Shown piece by piece: positions 9,106 to 18,178 of a DNA stretch of 64,000 nucleotides. Below the pieces are notes generated by a model. It was not told the origin of the DNA, searched no databases, and saw only the letters and a list, made by a program, of their open reading frames with translations. Location of the stretch: positions 248,001 through 312,000 of the forward strand of contig NZ_JHYF01000003.1 of assembly GCF_000621485.1 (NCBI RefSeq), in the 5' to 3' direction. The translations under genes were made by a program, and so were the position numbers. Within the stretch, counting starts at the first letter, position 1. Every line of letters starts with the position of its first letter. Source of the stretch: Alkaliphilus transvaalensis ATCC 700919. Lineage in GTDB: Bacteria; Bacillota; Clostridia; Peptostreptococcales; Natronincolaceae.

Positions 9106-10440
9106 ATGAAATCAAAGCTATCTAAGTATAATATAAATGTACCCTTTGGTGATAATACGTTCATATTTAATACACTTTCTAAAGGTCTAATAAGATTAAA
9201 TAATAGTCTTTTATCTGATATAGAAAATAATAGAGAAGTGGACTCTTATATCCAGAAGGAAATGGAAAGAATGAATTTTATAGTTAACAATGAAGACTGC
9301 GAAAAGCAAATCATGAGATATCTGATGAATTCAGCTAAGTATAATTATAGTGCAATGGGTATAATTCTATCACTCACTTCAAACTGTAACTTTAGATGTA
9401 GTTATTGTTATCAAGATGGAGAAGATAAATTATCATCAAAATTTTTAAGTATAGAAGAATGGAAAATATTGTTGGGATATATTAAAAAAACGATTAGAAA
9501 AAATCATATAAGTAATTTAAGTATTAGTCTTTTTGGAGGAGAACCACTGCTTGATTATGATGCATTAATTAAAATAGTTAAAGAAATAAAAGCATTAGAA
9601 GAGGAAGAAGAAATTAAAGTAAGTATAGTGTTAATAACAAATGGTTCACTACTGACCAAATCAAGAATAGATGAACTATTAAATTATGTATCAGCTTTCC
9701 AGATAACTCTTGATGGATCTGAATCAACACATAATAAATTAAGGCCGTACCTAAATGGTGGTGGGAGTTTTAAAAATATTTTTTCAAATATTTCGTATTT
9801 AACTAATCAAGCGCCAAATAGACTTAATTTAAGGGTAAATGTTGCAGAAGAATCAATTAGTTCTGTTTATGAACTATTAAAAATATTAATTGACGAAAAA
9901 ATTTCAAGTTCATTAGCAGGAATTTCTTTTGAAGCTATTTTCTCAACACAAGATGAAATTCTTAGCATTGGACATGAAAACAGAGTAAGCACTCAATTAC
10001 TGAAGGAAATTAATAAGCTATATTTTTATGCAGTAAAAAAAGGTTTTAAGATTAACAAAAACTTTATATTTGGTCCTTGTATGATAAGGCATGTGCAAAG
10101 CTTTGTTGTAGATGAAAATTTAAATGTATATTCCTGCGCTGGTAAAGTATATCAGGAGCAATTGGGCAGGGTAGAAGATAACAGTAATTTATCGATTATA
10201 GATAGTAAATGGTATTCAGATATATTAGAAGAACCAAGTTGTATTGAAAACTGTCAGTATGCTCCAATCTGTTATGGCGGTTGTAGATGGATGTCGAAAT
10301 GTAATAAAGAATTTTTCGATGCAGTAATTAAAGAAAGAATAGCTGCATATGTAATTTCAAAATACCCAGAAGAAGTAGAACATTTTCGATTTCAAGAGGA
10401 GGGGTTAGATGAAGTTGCTACAAGTAGAGAATTTGACTAA
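9106..10440 (+). CDS. Radical SAM/SPASM peptide maturase
   Basis: The 444-residue enzyme is predicted to modify the upstream peptide, probably by thioether or another C-linked crosslink. Residues 1-85 form an N-terminal region (SKYNINVPFG..FNTLSKGL) like the leader-binding part of SPASM maturases. The radical SAM motif CNFRCSYC has cluster ligands C94, C98 and C101, followed by FGGEP (143-147). The C-terminal SPASM domain has seven Cys (325, 344, 379, 383, 389, 393, 399) for auxiliary [4Fe-4S] clusters. The start follows a GAGAGG site; the next gene begins inside its 3' end. The reaction is inferred from family, and the crosslink type cannot be read from sequence. Confidence 0.9.
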   Translation: MKSKLSKYNINVPFGDNTFIFNTLSKGLIRLNNSLLSDIENNREVDSYIQKEMERMNFIVNNEDCEKQIMRYLMNSAKYNYSAMGIILSLTSNCNFRCSYCYQDGEDKLSSKFLSIEEWKILLGYIKKTIRKNHISNLSISLFGGEPLLDYDALIKIVKEIKALEEEEEIKVSIVLITNGSLLTKSRIDELLNYVSAFQITLDGSESTHNKLRPYLNGGGSFKNIFSNISYLTNQAPNRLNLRVNVAEESISSVYELLKILIDEKISSSLAGISFEAIFSTQDEILSIGHENRVSTQLLKEINKLYFYAVKKGFKINKNFIFGPCMIRHVQSFVVDENLNVYSCAGKVYQEQLGRVEDNSNLSIIDSKWYSDILEEPSCIENCQYAPICYGGCRWMSKCNKEFFDAVIKERIAAYVISKYPEEVEHFRFQEEGLDEVATSREFD

Positions 10441-11311
10441 AGTATATAAAAATGGTTTTGTAGCTAATGATCAGTTAAATTTAGAATTAAGTACTAATGA
10501 AATTGTTGGAATTGTTGGACCAAACGGTGCAGGTAAAACAACATTAATAAGACAATTATTGAGGTTATTGAAACCAACATCAGGTGAAATAAAATTACTT
10601 GAGGAAAATATACCGTATCTTGAAAATATTGCATACGTACCACAATTACCTATATTTTTTCCTGCTTTAACAGTTAAAGAAACCCTATACTATTCACTAA
10701 GATATAGAGGGTATTCAAAAAAGGAAATCGAAGAAAAGATGAATTGGGTTATGGAGGATATTGGGTTAAATCAAGTACAAGATAAATATGGATATACATT
10801 ATCAGGTGGTTATAAAAAATTATTGTTAGTTGCAACTGCAATAATGCAAGAGACTAAAATATTAATATTAGACGAACCCACAGCAATGGTTGATATTATA
10901 AAAAAACAAAACATATGGGATTTAGTACAAAAAAATAAAAATAATAGAGGTACACTTATTACAAGTCATGATATTAATGAGGTTAAAAGGCTTTGCGACA
11001 GAATATATGTTTTAGTAGGTGGTAAGTTTATTTTTTCTGGCACACCGGATGAGTTGGCATATATGATGCCGGAAAAAGTAGAGGTTTATTTAAAAATAAA
11101 GTCAGAAGAAATCAAATTCGAGAAGTTTATTAGTAGCCTGAATGTTGAGTATGAAAAAATGGAGCATAGGACCTTTAAATTATTATTTTCTCAATTGGGG
11201 GAAGCTGTCAGTCGATTAAGTGGTATAGAAGAGCATTTTAGTATTATATCGTTAAAAGTTGAGTATCCATGTTTAGAAAGTAGGGTGATGAATCTTGTTA
11301 AAAGTAATTAA
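10409..11311 (+). CDS. ABC transporter ATP-binding protein (peptide export or immunity)
   Basis: The 300-residue ATPase has Walker A GPNGAGKTT (37-45), the signature LSGGY (131-135, last residue unusual for LSGGQ/E), Walker B ILILDE (151-156) and switch His187. The start overlaps the maturase gene by 32 bp, with an AGGAGGGG site inside the maturase coding region, so translation is coupled. With the next gene it makes a two-component exporter of the CcmA/BcrA type. No C39 peptidase domain is present, so leader removal would need another protease. Its role, exporting the modified peptide or protecting the producer, is inferred from context. Confidence 0.9.
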   Translation: MKLLQVENLTKVYKNGFVANDQLNLELSTNEIVGIVGPNGAGKTTLIRQLLRLLKPTSGEIKLLEENIPYLENIAYVPQLPIFFPALTVKETLYYSLRYRGYSKKEIEEKMNWVMEDIGLNQVQDKYGYTLSGGYKKLLLVATAIMQETKILILDEPTAMVDIIKKQNIWDLVQKNKNNRGTLITSHDINEVKRLCDRIYVLVGGKFIFSGTPDELAYMMPEKVEVYLKIKSEEIKFEKFISSLNVEYEKMEHRTFKLLFSQLGEAVSRLSGIEEHFSIISLKVEYPCLESRVMNLVKSN

Positions 11312-12050
11312 TGCTAAAATACTTACAACTTTGTCTATAGAAATGAAGAGTTTAAGGCTCTATAGTTATCACATGTTCTTCACATTATTTTTGATTCCCT
11401 CCTCTTATATTATTATTAACATGCTTAATCAAGGGTTCATAAAAGATCAAGTGGGTTTCCTGTTAACGGGTTTCATTGTAACTATTATGATCGGCGCATT
11501 CATAAGTATGCTGTCGTTAAGAGTTTCAAACCTAATGGAAGCAGAGGTATTAGAACTTTATTCAACTATTATTGTTAATAAAACACAGTTAATTATCGCA
11601 TTAGTTTTAAATTATTTAGTTTTATCAATACCACAAATTATTATTGCAGGTATTTTAGCAGTTGTGTATAGTACACAGGTGAATGTGTTGAAATTTATAT
11701 TCTCTATAATTTTAGCAGGTATTTTTTTTGCTTCTATTGGGGTATTTATAGGTTTAGTTATCAAAAATAAGTATAAGGCTTCTGGGATAGTTCCTTATAT
11801 TAATATAATCTTTTTAGTTATAACTCCAATATACTATCGCCTTGATAATATGAATAGATATTTTGTTTATTTATATAGTATCAACCCAATTGTTCATATA
11901 TTAAACATTATGAGGGAAAGTATTGGTATTAAAGGTTTAAATAGTGGAATAACGCTTTCGTATGGTTACATTATAATTCTTTGCGCCTTCCTATTAAAAT
12001 CTATATATAAAAAAGTAAATAACATATATATCTTAGAGAAATTAATATGA
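11295..12050 (+). CDS. ABC-2 type permease of the peptide cassette
   Basis: The 251-residue protein has about six hydrophobic segments, as expected for the membrane half of a BcrB/ABC-2 exporter. It starts with TTG, 17 bp inside the ATPase gene, with an AGGGTG ribosome binding site. The overlap and order (maturase, ATPase, permease) support a shared function with the upstream ATPase. No substrate can be read from the sequence. Confidence 0.85.
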   Translation: MLKVINAKILTTLSIEMKSLRLYSYHMFFTLFLIPSSYIIINMLNQGFIKDQVGFLLTGFIVTIMIGAFISMLSLRVSNLMEAEVLELYSTIIVNKTQLIIALVLNYLVLSIPQIIIAGILAVVYSTQVNVLKFIFSIILAGIFFASIGVFIGLVIKNKYKASGIVPYINIIFLVITPIYYRLDNMNRYFVYLYSINPIVHILNIMRESIGIKGLNSGITLSYGYIIILCAFLLKSIYKKVNNIYILEKLI

Positions 12051-12898
12051 GGCATTTATTTAAAGAATGGAAAAATTTATGGATATATTTTTTGAAATTA
12101 ACAATAACTGTATTTGTTTGGATCATGATTACTATTACAAGTGTACCTATAGTAAATGCTAGTATTTTAAGTATATCAAATGATGAAGTACCTATTTATA
12201 TAAAAATGGATAAATACTTTATACTCTATACATATCCGATAGCACCTTTTATTGATCAGCAAGGTCGTCTATTAATTCCATTAAGAATGATCCAAGACTT
12301 AATGGGGGGGAATGTGGAGTATAATCATACAACGAAAACAGCTTCTGTGGAACTATTAGATAGTGTTTTCAATCTGACAATTGATTCGGAAATAGCATAT
12401 GTAAATAAAAATGAAGTTGTAATGGATACTATTCCAGTATTAAAGCAAGATTCGATGTTTTTACCTTTACGTTTATTTTTAGATCATACAGATATTGACT
12501 ATAATTGGGACCTCTCACTAAAATTACTTCATATAACCGATGAAAGGGTATTAGTTGGGAACATTTTCAAGTCATTTGATCTTCATGATTTAACAGAAAA
12601 TCATATAGACGGCAACTTCCACTTACAATCTTATAAAATATTCAATTCTAAGGGTCTATCATATTTAAATGTAAAAGTAAAAAACTTGACAACAGAAAAT
12701 GTGTTAGAAGGAAAAACAGATATTCAACCACTAGTTTATTTTAGAGCTACTAGAGGCGGATATTCAGTAGATTCTTACATTAGGCCTAACAATAAGGATG
12801 TCCAAGAAATAAAGGCTGGGGAAACTTTATGGGTAAATAAGACAATAGATTTAGATGATGCGGCGTATATTATTTCTGTGGGAAGAAGAGTTCCTTAA
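12047..12898 (+). CDS. Exported copper-amine-oxidase-like stalk-domain protein
   Basis: The product has 283 residues. An N-terminal signal or anchor segment (about 14-40, ending near VNASI) is followed by a pair of stalk-domain repeats recognisable by LLIPLRMIQDLMGGNVEY and FLPLRLFLDHTDIDYNW (about 75-165). These are usual in surface proteins of Clostridia and Paenibacilli. The remaining 120 residues resemble a beta-sandwich. The gene overlaps the permease by ATGA, so it is translationally coupled to the peptide cassette. An immunity or extracytoplasmic accessory role is a guess from this coupling; stalk domains are otherwise common and not diagnostic. Confidence 0.8.
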   Translation: MRHLFKEWKNLWIYFLKLTITVFVWIMITITSVPIVNASILSISNDEVPIYIKMDKYFILYTYPIAPFIDQQGRLLIPLRMIQDLMGGNVEYNHTTKTASVELLDSVFNLTIDSEIAYVNKNEVVMDTIPVLKQDSMFLPLRLFLDHTDIDYNWDLSLKLLHITDERVLVGNIFKSFDLHDLTENHIDGNFHLQSYKIFNSKGLSYLNVKVKNLTTENVLEGKTDIQPLVYFRATRGGYSVDSYIRPNNKDVQEIKAGETLWVNKTIDLDDAAYIISVGRRVP

Positions 12899-13255
12899 AG
12901 ACTTAAATAATATGAAACGTGAATAAGTAAAATAGGCTAATTAAAGGGTTGTCTCAATAATGGAAAAAATAATTTCTAGGACTGAGACGCTCTTTTAGTT
13001 TTTGTTAGACAGATAAAGGAGTTAAATTACATTTTTATTACTCTTTTAATTTAAATTTTATAAATTTGTAAAAATTAATTTTAAGATTAAAGAAATTGTA
13101 TCCCTCTAATTTCAAAATCCAAGAAGGATTTTAACCAGATTAAGTAGAAATATTAGTATATGAAATAAAGCTATTGAAATAAAGAAATTTTGAGAACATT
13201 TAAAGGTTTGCTGTTGGTTTTCAATAGACAGGATGATATTAGAGGAGGCATAATA
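12899..13255. other. Intergenic region after the peptide cassette
   Basis: Apart from the weak terminator at 12950-12999, the stretch is plain AT-rich sequence. No ORF with a ribosome binding site and no clear promoter were seen. Confidence 0.5.
12950..12999 (+). terminator. Possible terminator of the peptide cassette
   Basis: GTCTCA (12951-12956) and TGAGAC (12983-12988) form a short stem with a long loop, followed by GCTCTTTTAG. It is weaker than the other terminators here. Confidence 0.5.
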
Positions 13256-13531
13256 ATGGGAGATTTCCACTACTACATTTACATTTGTTTGTTAGGGCTA
13301 GTCATTAATATGGTTTATTTAATCATTAAAAGAAGAGAACAACCTACTGTCGTATTAATTAATTCACTAATCTTGATTGCTATTTCAAATTTAGCCCTAT
13401 GGCAAAAAGGAATTTACATTGATGAACATAATCTAAGTGGAAATTCATTTGATTTTTATGTTAATTTAGTTAACAACATCATTTTCTTAATTTCCGCAAT
13501 TACAATAGGTGGGCCTAGCAAAAGGCGATAA
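13256..13531 (+). CDS. Small membrane protein, unknown
   Basis: The product has 91 residues. The start is placed at the ATG that follows AGAGGAGG by 7 bp; the frame is open 66 bp further upstream, but without a ribosome binding site. Three hydrophobic segments are visible (about 7-24, 32-49 and 70-85), with KRRE and a C-terminal KRR as cytoplasmic anchors. No family is recognised. It is followed by a hairpin and another small membrane protein gene on the same strand. Confidence 0.65.
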   Translation: MGDFHYYIYICLLGLVINMVYLIIKRREQPTVVLINSLILIAISNLALWQKGIYIDEHNLSGNSFDFYVNLVNNIIFLISAITIGGPSKRR

Positions 13532-13534
13532 AAG

Positions 13535-13572
13535 AGACAGGGAGTAATTTTATTCAGCTCTCTGTAGTTTTA
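13535..13572 (+). terminator. Intrinsic terminator
   Basis: ACAGGGAG (13537-13544) and CTCTCTGT (13558-13565) pair with one mismatch, followed by AGTTTTA. Confidence 0.6.
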
Positions 13573-13594
13573 TGATAACACGGGAGTTGAGTAT

Positions 13595-14059
13595 ATGATC
13601 AAAGTAATCTTAGAGAAGGATAATTTCAGAAAAATATGTTCCTATATAATTATTTTAAATTTTATACTCAGTATATTCGTTTATAAGACAAAACTAACTG
13701 GAACGATTTTCTTTGTGTTTGGTATACTGTTATTTTTATCGGCTATTATACTCTTTTCTGAAATGTTGGCTACAAGAAGGTTTTCAGTGGTTTTTCTGGT
13801 GGGGATTCTGGTAGGGACATGGCGGTTTATGAATCTATTCTCAATAAACAACCAAAGTGCTATGACAATTTTTATTTTGATAAATTATATTATTTATAGC
13901 GGGATAATGGGCATAGCAATTGAAGTTATAAGTTATGGAATAAAGAATATTTATCAAATGTCTAGTGCAATGGGGATCGTAATCATTACATCATTAAGCA
14001 TAATGAGTTTTTTCGGATATTTTTATTATCAAAGTGTTGTTCGTTTCATAGGATTTTAG
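13595..14059 (+). CDS. Integral membrane protein, unknown
   Basis: The product has 154 residues with four to five hydrophobic segments (about 14-30, 35-55, 66-84, 87-115 and 122-145) and little else. The predicted ATG is weakly supported by GGGAG upstream. I recognise no family. It lies between two other unknown small membrane or exported proteins, which may or may not act together. Confidence 0.65.
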   Translation: MIKVILEKDNFRKICSYIIILNFILSIFVYKTKLTGTIFFVFGILLFLSAIILFSEMLATRRFSVVFLVGILVGTWRFMNLFSINNQSAMTIFILINYIIYSGIMGIAIEVISYGIKNIYQMSSAMGIVIITSLSIMSFFGYFYYQSVVRFIGF

Positions 14060-14266
14060 TAGACATAAAGGAAATAGACGGTAGAGAGAATAAAAGTTCC
14101 AATAGAGCTTGATAAAGAGTATAGGTTCTATCAATTAGACATTTGAAAATAGCTTATATAGAATATAATAGAATTAGTTAATGGGGCTTAAGTTTTAGAA
14201 TAAGGCCAATGTTGGCTAGTATGTTTATGAAATCTCTGCTAATAACCTTAAAGGGTGGAGGAAACT

Positions 14267-14704
14267 ATGAAAAAATATTTTAAAATATCTATTTCTATTC
14301 TTCTAATTCTAATCTGCTATATGGTCTACTTTTATCAAACCATCGGACCAGAAGAATTAGTTAAGCATCATTTCAAACTACAAAACCAAAACGCTTTTTT
14401 TAGAATTAAGGCAACAGTGACCCCTCGACATTTAAGCACAAACTGGAATTTAAACAATATTGATGAAATTAAGCTATTAAATATAGAAGAAGATACTACT
14501 GGTAAAATTGCAGAAGACTATAATAGCAATGGTATGGGTAGTACTAAAAACTACCAAGAAGTAAAGGGTTATGTAGTTACTTATGCATTAAAAAACAAAG
14601 TAGATGGGAAGTCACCATTATATAGTGGCGAATATAACTTCAATTACGTTACTGTTAAGAAAAACAGATTCTCCCGCTGGTTGATAGACGATTGGGGCAT
14701 ATAA
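14267..14704 (+). CDS. Membrane-anchored protein, DUF4829-like
   Basis: The product has 145 residues. The start chosen is MKKYFKISIS because GGTGGAGG lies just before this ATG; a GTG in the same frame 12 bp upstream is part of the ribosome binding site. One N-terminal hydrophobic segment (about 7-23) acts as signal or anchor and the rest is extracytoplasmic. The pattern TIGPEELVKHHFKLQNQ near the start and FNYVTVKKNRFSRWLIDDWG at the end resembles small DUF4829-type clostridial proteins. This is recognition by eye only. Function is unknown. Confidence 0.6.
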   Translation: MKKYFKISISILLILICYMVYFYQTIGPEELVKHHFKLQNQNAFFRIKATVTPRHLSTNWNLNNIDEIKLLNIEEDTTGKIAEDYNSNGMGSTKNYQEVKGYVVTYALKNKVDGKSPLYSGEYNFNYVTVKKNRFSRWLIDDWGI

Positions 14705-14736
14705 CTTAATAACGTTTCATATCTTCATAAATAAAC

Positions 14737-14774
14737 AAAAAAGTTGCCAACAATTTCAGTCTGGCAACTTTTTT
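14737..14774. terminator. Bidirectional terminator
   Basis: AAAAAAGTTGCCA (14737-14749) pairs perfectly with TGGCAACTTTTTT (14762-14774). It separates two convergent genes and ends in T-runs on both strands. Confidence 0.9.
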
Positions 14775-14838
14775 GATTCATTGTCTAATTTAAAATATCA
14801 AAATCAAGTCAAAATCTAGTCAAAATCAAGTCTACAAT

Positions 14839-15390
14839 CTAATCTACAATCATACCACGTATTTCATTCTCTTTAGTTAATATAATTCCTACAACATCCC
14901 CAACCTTTAAGTCTTCAAAGGATATATTGAAATGATGGGCATTACGCTTCAATAAAAATACTGCATCATCTATTGGCGAAAGCCCTTCAAAAACCTCACG
15001 ACTATTGTTTTCTATATGTTGTTCAATTTCAATTAATTTTTTTTCAAAATCAATTTTTCTAATCTCTCCATAGACAAAGGCTTCTCCCTCAAGAGGATTA
15101 GCAGCAGGAAGTTTTTCTAAGGCTGTTTTATCAGAGATTGTTACGGTATGGGTGTGTTCATCATAATCAATTTGATAGCCTAAGCCCTCCGAAATGGCCC
15201 TAATAGGCAAGTAGATTCGCTCATTATACATAAAGGGTTCTTCATCTAATGTCAGAGACTCATCCTGAAACCTTACCTGTATGTTGTTATAATAAACCGT
15301 AATCTCTTCAAATAAAGTAGCGCCCCAGCTTAAAGATGAATAGGCCAGTAGGATAAAAGTTAATATAGATACCGTTAATTTTTTTAACAT
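14839..15390 (-). CDS. Exported stalk-domain (copper amine oxidase N-like) protein
   Basis: The product has 183 residues. The start is set at MLKKLTVSI, preceded by GGAGGGG. A signal peptide (about 1-25, ending SSLSWGA) leads into a stalk-domain repeat (EPFMYNERIYLPIRAISEGL, QIDYDEHTHTVTIS) and a C-terminal part of about 90 residues that ends GIILTKENEIRGMIVD, which looks like a small beta-barrel. Surface location is likely, with no enzymatic motif. The stop codon lies at the edge of a short tandem repeat. Confidence 0.75.
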   Translation of the reverse strand: MLKKLTVSILTFILLAYSSLSWGATLFEEITVYYNNIQVRFQDESLTLDEEPFMYNERIYLPIRAISEGLGYQIDYDEHTHTVTISDKTALEKLPAANPLEGEAFVYGEIRKIDFEKKLIEIEQHIENNSREVFEGLSPIDDAVFLLKRNAHHFNISFEDLKVGDVVGIILTKENEIRGMIVD

Positions 15391-15458
15391 AGTCTTCCCC
15401 TCCAAATAAATTATTATGCAATTTATTTAGAGTATCGTCTAAGAAAAAAATATTATAC

Positions 15459-16160
15459 CTATTTTTTAAAAGTACCTTGGGGTATTTTCATCATTTTGAT
15501 AAAGTCTTTAATTTCACTTTTATCTTCTGGAGGAAAGGTAAGCTCAATTTTCCCAAATTCAGAACTAAGCTTTAACTCAACAGAAGATTCTCTAATTAAA
15601 TAACTATCTATCTTTTCGTAGGGATAGAAACCTGACATATTAATGATTCTACCAGTAAGGGGAAAATCTAAACGGAGATCTATTCCTCTAACTAAAATAC
15701 CATCCTTTAAAAAGTCAGCCGTGGTTTTCGACTTCGAATAACGTAGAAGCCCTTCAAAAAATAAGATTGTTATAATAAATAAACCAATTCTAAGTACAAC
15801 AATTTCTGTAAGATAGGATTGACGAAAAATTGGTAGAAGGTATATGAAAAATGGTACAATATAATAGACAAGACGGTCTCCTATATAAAAGGATTTAATA
15901 GGATAACTCATGACTGCATTACTTTCTTTTCTATATTTATAGAATAAAAAGTGTCTAGTAAAGGCTTGTATAACTGCAAAAGCAAGAAAACTTAAAATAA
16001 ATAAAAAGGCCTGATAAACCTCTACACTAATTGATGGTGGAAAGACTCGATCAAAAGTGGCTACGACAAATAGGTAAGTTATATCCTGAAAGAAAGGATA
16101 TAATAGAAATAATAATATTGCTGCGACTGTAAAAATAATCATTCTTTTAGTATTGTACAT
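15459..16160 (-). CDS. Membrane protein with C-terminal PH-like region
   Basis: The product has 233 residues. The start MYNTKRMIIF follows GGAGG; a longer in-frame start would lie upstream of that site. Four hydrophobic segments are visible in the first 140 residues. Residues of about 150-230 are a soluble tail (ILVRGIDLRLDFPL, YPYEKIDSYLIRES, VELKLSSEFGKIELTFP) resembling the bacterial PH-like or DUF5673 tails of membrane proteins. Function is unknown. The gene diverges from uvrC. Confidence 0.6.
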   Translation of the reverse strand: MYNTKRMIIFTVAAILLFLLYPFFQDITYLFVVATFDRVFPPSISVEVYQAFLFILSFLAFAVIQAFTRHFLFYKYRKESNAVMSYPIKSFYIGDRLVYYIVPFFIYLLPIFRQSYLTEIVVLRIGLFIITILFFEGLLRYSKSKTTADFLKDGILVRGIDLRLDFPLTGRIINMSGFYPYEKIDSYLIRESSVELKLSSEFGKIELTFPPEDKSEIKDFIKMMKIPQGTFKK

Positions 16161-16258
16161 TAAACAACCTCCCAAATTATTACAGACTTACTGATATAGT
16201 TAATTGTATCCAAAAAATTAGAAAACATCAACAGGATTTCTTAGAAAGGGGGCAGAAA

Positions 16259-18178
16259 ATGTTTGACATTAAAGAACAATTAAAAATATTACCAGATCGA
16301 CCTGGTGTATATATAATGAAAAATCTAGATCTAGATGTTATTTATGTTGGTAAAGCCATTTCCCTAAGAAATAGAGTAAGACAGTATTTCCAATCGGGTA
16401 AGAATCAGGGATCTAAAGTTAGGGCTATGGTGGCTAACATTAACTCTTTTGAATATATCGTAACGGATTCTGAGCTAGAGGCTTTAATTTTAGAATGTAA
16501 TTTAATCAAAAAATATAGACCCAAATATAATGTCCTTTTAAGGGACGATAAAACCTATCCCTATATTAAAGTAACCTTAAATGAAGCCTATCCAAGGGTC
16601 ATTAAAACAAGAAGAGTTTTAAAGGATAAGGGGAAATATTTCGGTCCCTACACCAATATCGGGGCACTAAATCAAACGCTGGAAATAATTCATCAGCTTT
16701 ATCCTATTAGAGATTGTAAAAAAAATATTGATAGAATGATTGAAAGAAAGGAAAGACCATGCCTGAATTATCATATAAAGAAGTGTATGGGACCCTGTAC
16801 TGGCGAAGGAAAAAAAGATGAATATAACCGTATGGTAGAGGAAATTATTACGATTTTGAATGGGAAAGAAAATCAGTTGATTAAAACCTTAGAGACAAAA
16901 ATGAAGGAAGCCGCAAGGGAGATGGATTTTGAAAAGGCTGCCTCGTTTAGAGACCAGCTTTTGGCCCTTGAAAATACCTTTGAGAAGCAAAAAGTTGTTA
17001 CGGATCTTAAAGTAGATCAAGATGTTATTGCCATGGCTACAGAAGGAGAAATCAACTGTGGTGTAGTATTTTTTATAAGGGAAGGGAAATTAATTCATCG
17101 GGAACCCTTTACCTTCATGGCTAATGAGGGAGAGTCGAGGGAAGAACTTTTAACGGCCTTTATTAAACAGTTCTACAATAATATGGACTATATCCCTAAA
17201 GAGATTCTTTTAGAGGAAATTTTAGATGAAGAAGAGCTACTACAGGAATGGTTAAGTGACAAAAGAGGTAGCAAGGTTCAATTGAGGGTTCCACAACGGG
17301 GGGATAAAAAACAGTTGATGGAAATGGCTAAAAAGAACGCTACCACCACTTTAATGCAATTGAAAATAGCAAGAAAAACAGCTACAGGTGGTGAAAGAAA
17401 AGAACTGGTTGAGCTTCAAGAATTACTAGGACTAGATGAAATGCCGATTCGCATCGAATCCTACGATATATCTAACATTAGTGGATTGCAATCTGTAGGT
17501 TCGATGATTGTATTTGAAGATGGAAAAGCTAAATACAGTGACTATCGAAGGTTTAAAATTAAAACCATCTCAGGCCCTAATGATTATGGAAGTCTTGAAG
17601 AAATCCTTGAAAGAAGGTTTTCAAGGGGCTTGTTGGAAACTCAGCAATTATTATCGGGAGAGATTTCCATGACGGAAGGTAAGTTTCTACAATTTCCAGA
17701 TCTAATTATGGTGGATGGTGGTTTCGGGCAGGTTACCAGCGTTAAAAAGGTCCTAGATACCCTCTCTATTAACATTCCTGTATGTGGAATGATTAAAGAT
17801 GATAAGCATAAAACAAGGGGGATCGCCTATGAAGGTGAAGAAATTATTTTGGACAAAAGGACACCATTATTTCGATTGATTTTTAAGATTCAAGAAGAAG
17901 TTCATCGTTTTGCCTTAGCATATCATAAGACATTAAGAAAAAAGACAATGCTTCAGTCAGAGCTAGAAGAAATAAAGGGCATTGGTGAAGCCAGAAGAAA
18001 GGCATTAATGAAGCATTTTGGCGAAATACAAAAGATTAAAACCGCCACCCTCGAAGACTTACTAAAGGTGGAGGGAATGAATAAAAAAGCGGCTGAAAGC
18101 ATTATCAATTTCTATCAAGAAAGTAGTCAAAAGGAAGAAATAACAGATTTGGAAGGAGTAAAAACAGGGGATGAATAA
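16259..18178 (+). CDS. uvrC: Excinuclease ABC subunit UvrC
   Basis: This is the dual-incision nuclease of nucleotide excision repair. It has 639 residues: the GIY-YIG domain at the N-terminus (PGVYIMKN..VIYVGKA, makes the 3' cut), a UVR motif around 200-235 (MDFEKAASFRDQL) that contacts UvrB, the RNase H-like domain (ESYDISNISG, DLIMVDGGFGQV; makes the 5' cut) and tandem HhH motifs at 555-620 (IKGIGEARRKALMKHFG). An AAGGGGG ribosome binding site precedes the ATG. Its 3' end overlaps hprK by 8 bp, so repair and carbon-control genes share an operon. No SOS box is seen in front of it. Confidence 0.98.
   Translation: MFDIKEQLKILPDRPGVYIMKNLDLDVIYVGKAISLRNRVRQYFQSGKNQGSKVRAMVANINSFEYIVTDSELEALILECNLIKKYRPKYNVLLRDDKTYPYIKVTLNEAYPRVIKTRRVLKDKGKYFGPYTNIGALNQTLEIIHQLYPIRDCKKNIDRMIERKERPCLNYHIKKCMGPCTGEGKKDEYNRMVEEIITILNGKENQLIKTLETKMKEAAREMDFEKAASFRDQLLALENTFEKQKVVTDLKVDQDVIAMATEGEINCGVVFFIREGKLIHREPFTFMANEGESREELLTAFIKQFYNNMDYIPKEILLEEILDEEELLQEWLSDKRGSKVQLRVPQRGDKKQLMEMAKKNATTTLMQLKIARKTATGGERKELVELQELLGLDEMPIRIESYDISNISGLQSVGSMIVFEDGKAKYSDYRRFKIKTISGPNDYGSLEEILERRFSRGLLETQQLLSGEISMTEGKFLQFPDLIMVDGGFGQVTSVKKVLDTLSINIPVCGMIKDDKHKTRGIAYEGEEIILDKRTPLFRLIFKIQEEVHRFALAYHKTLRKKTMLQSELEEIKGIGEARRKALMKHFGEIQKIKTATLEDLLKVEGMNKKAAESIINFYQESSQKEEITDLEGVKTGDE

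Noticed and set aside
9106-10440. Radical SAM gene as an anaerobic sulfatase maturase
   Set aside because: No sulfatase gene nearby; a small Cys peptide gene directly upstream and an ABC exporter downstream fit peptide maturation better.
13190-13255. Longer start for the small membrane protein
   Set aside because: No ribosome binding site before it, while AGAGGAGG precedes the ATG at 13256.
15409-15422. Further copy of the dispersed repeat (TTATTATGCAATTT)
   Set aside because: Only one end-like match of about 14 bp, with no partner end or internal block; probably chance in AT-rich sequence.
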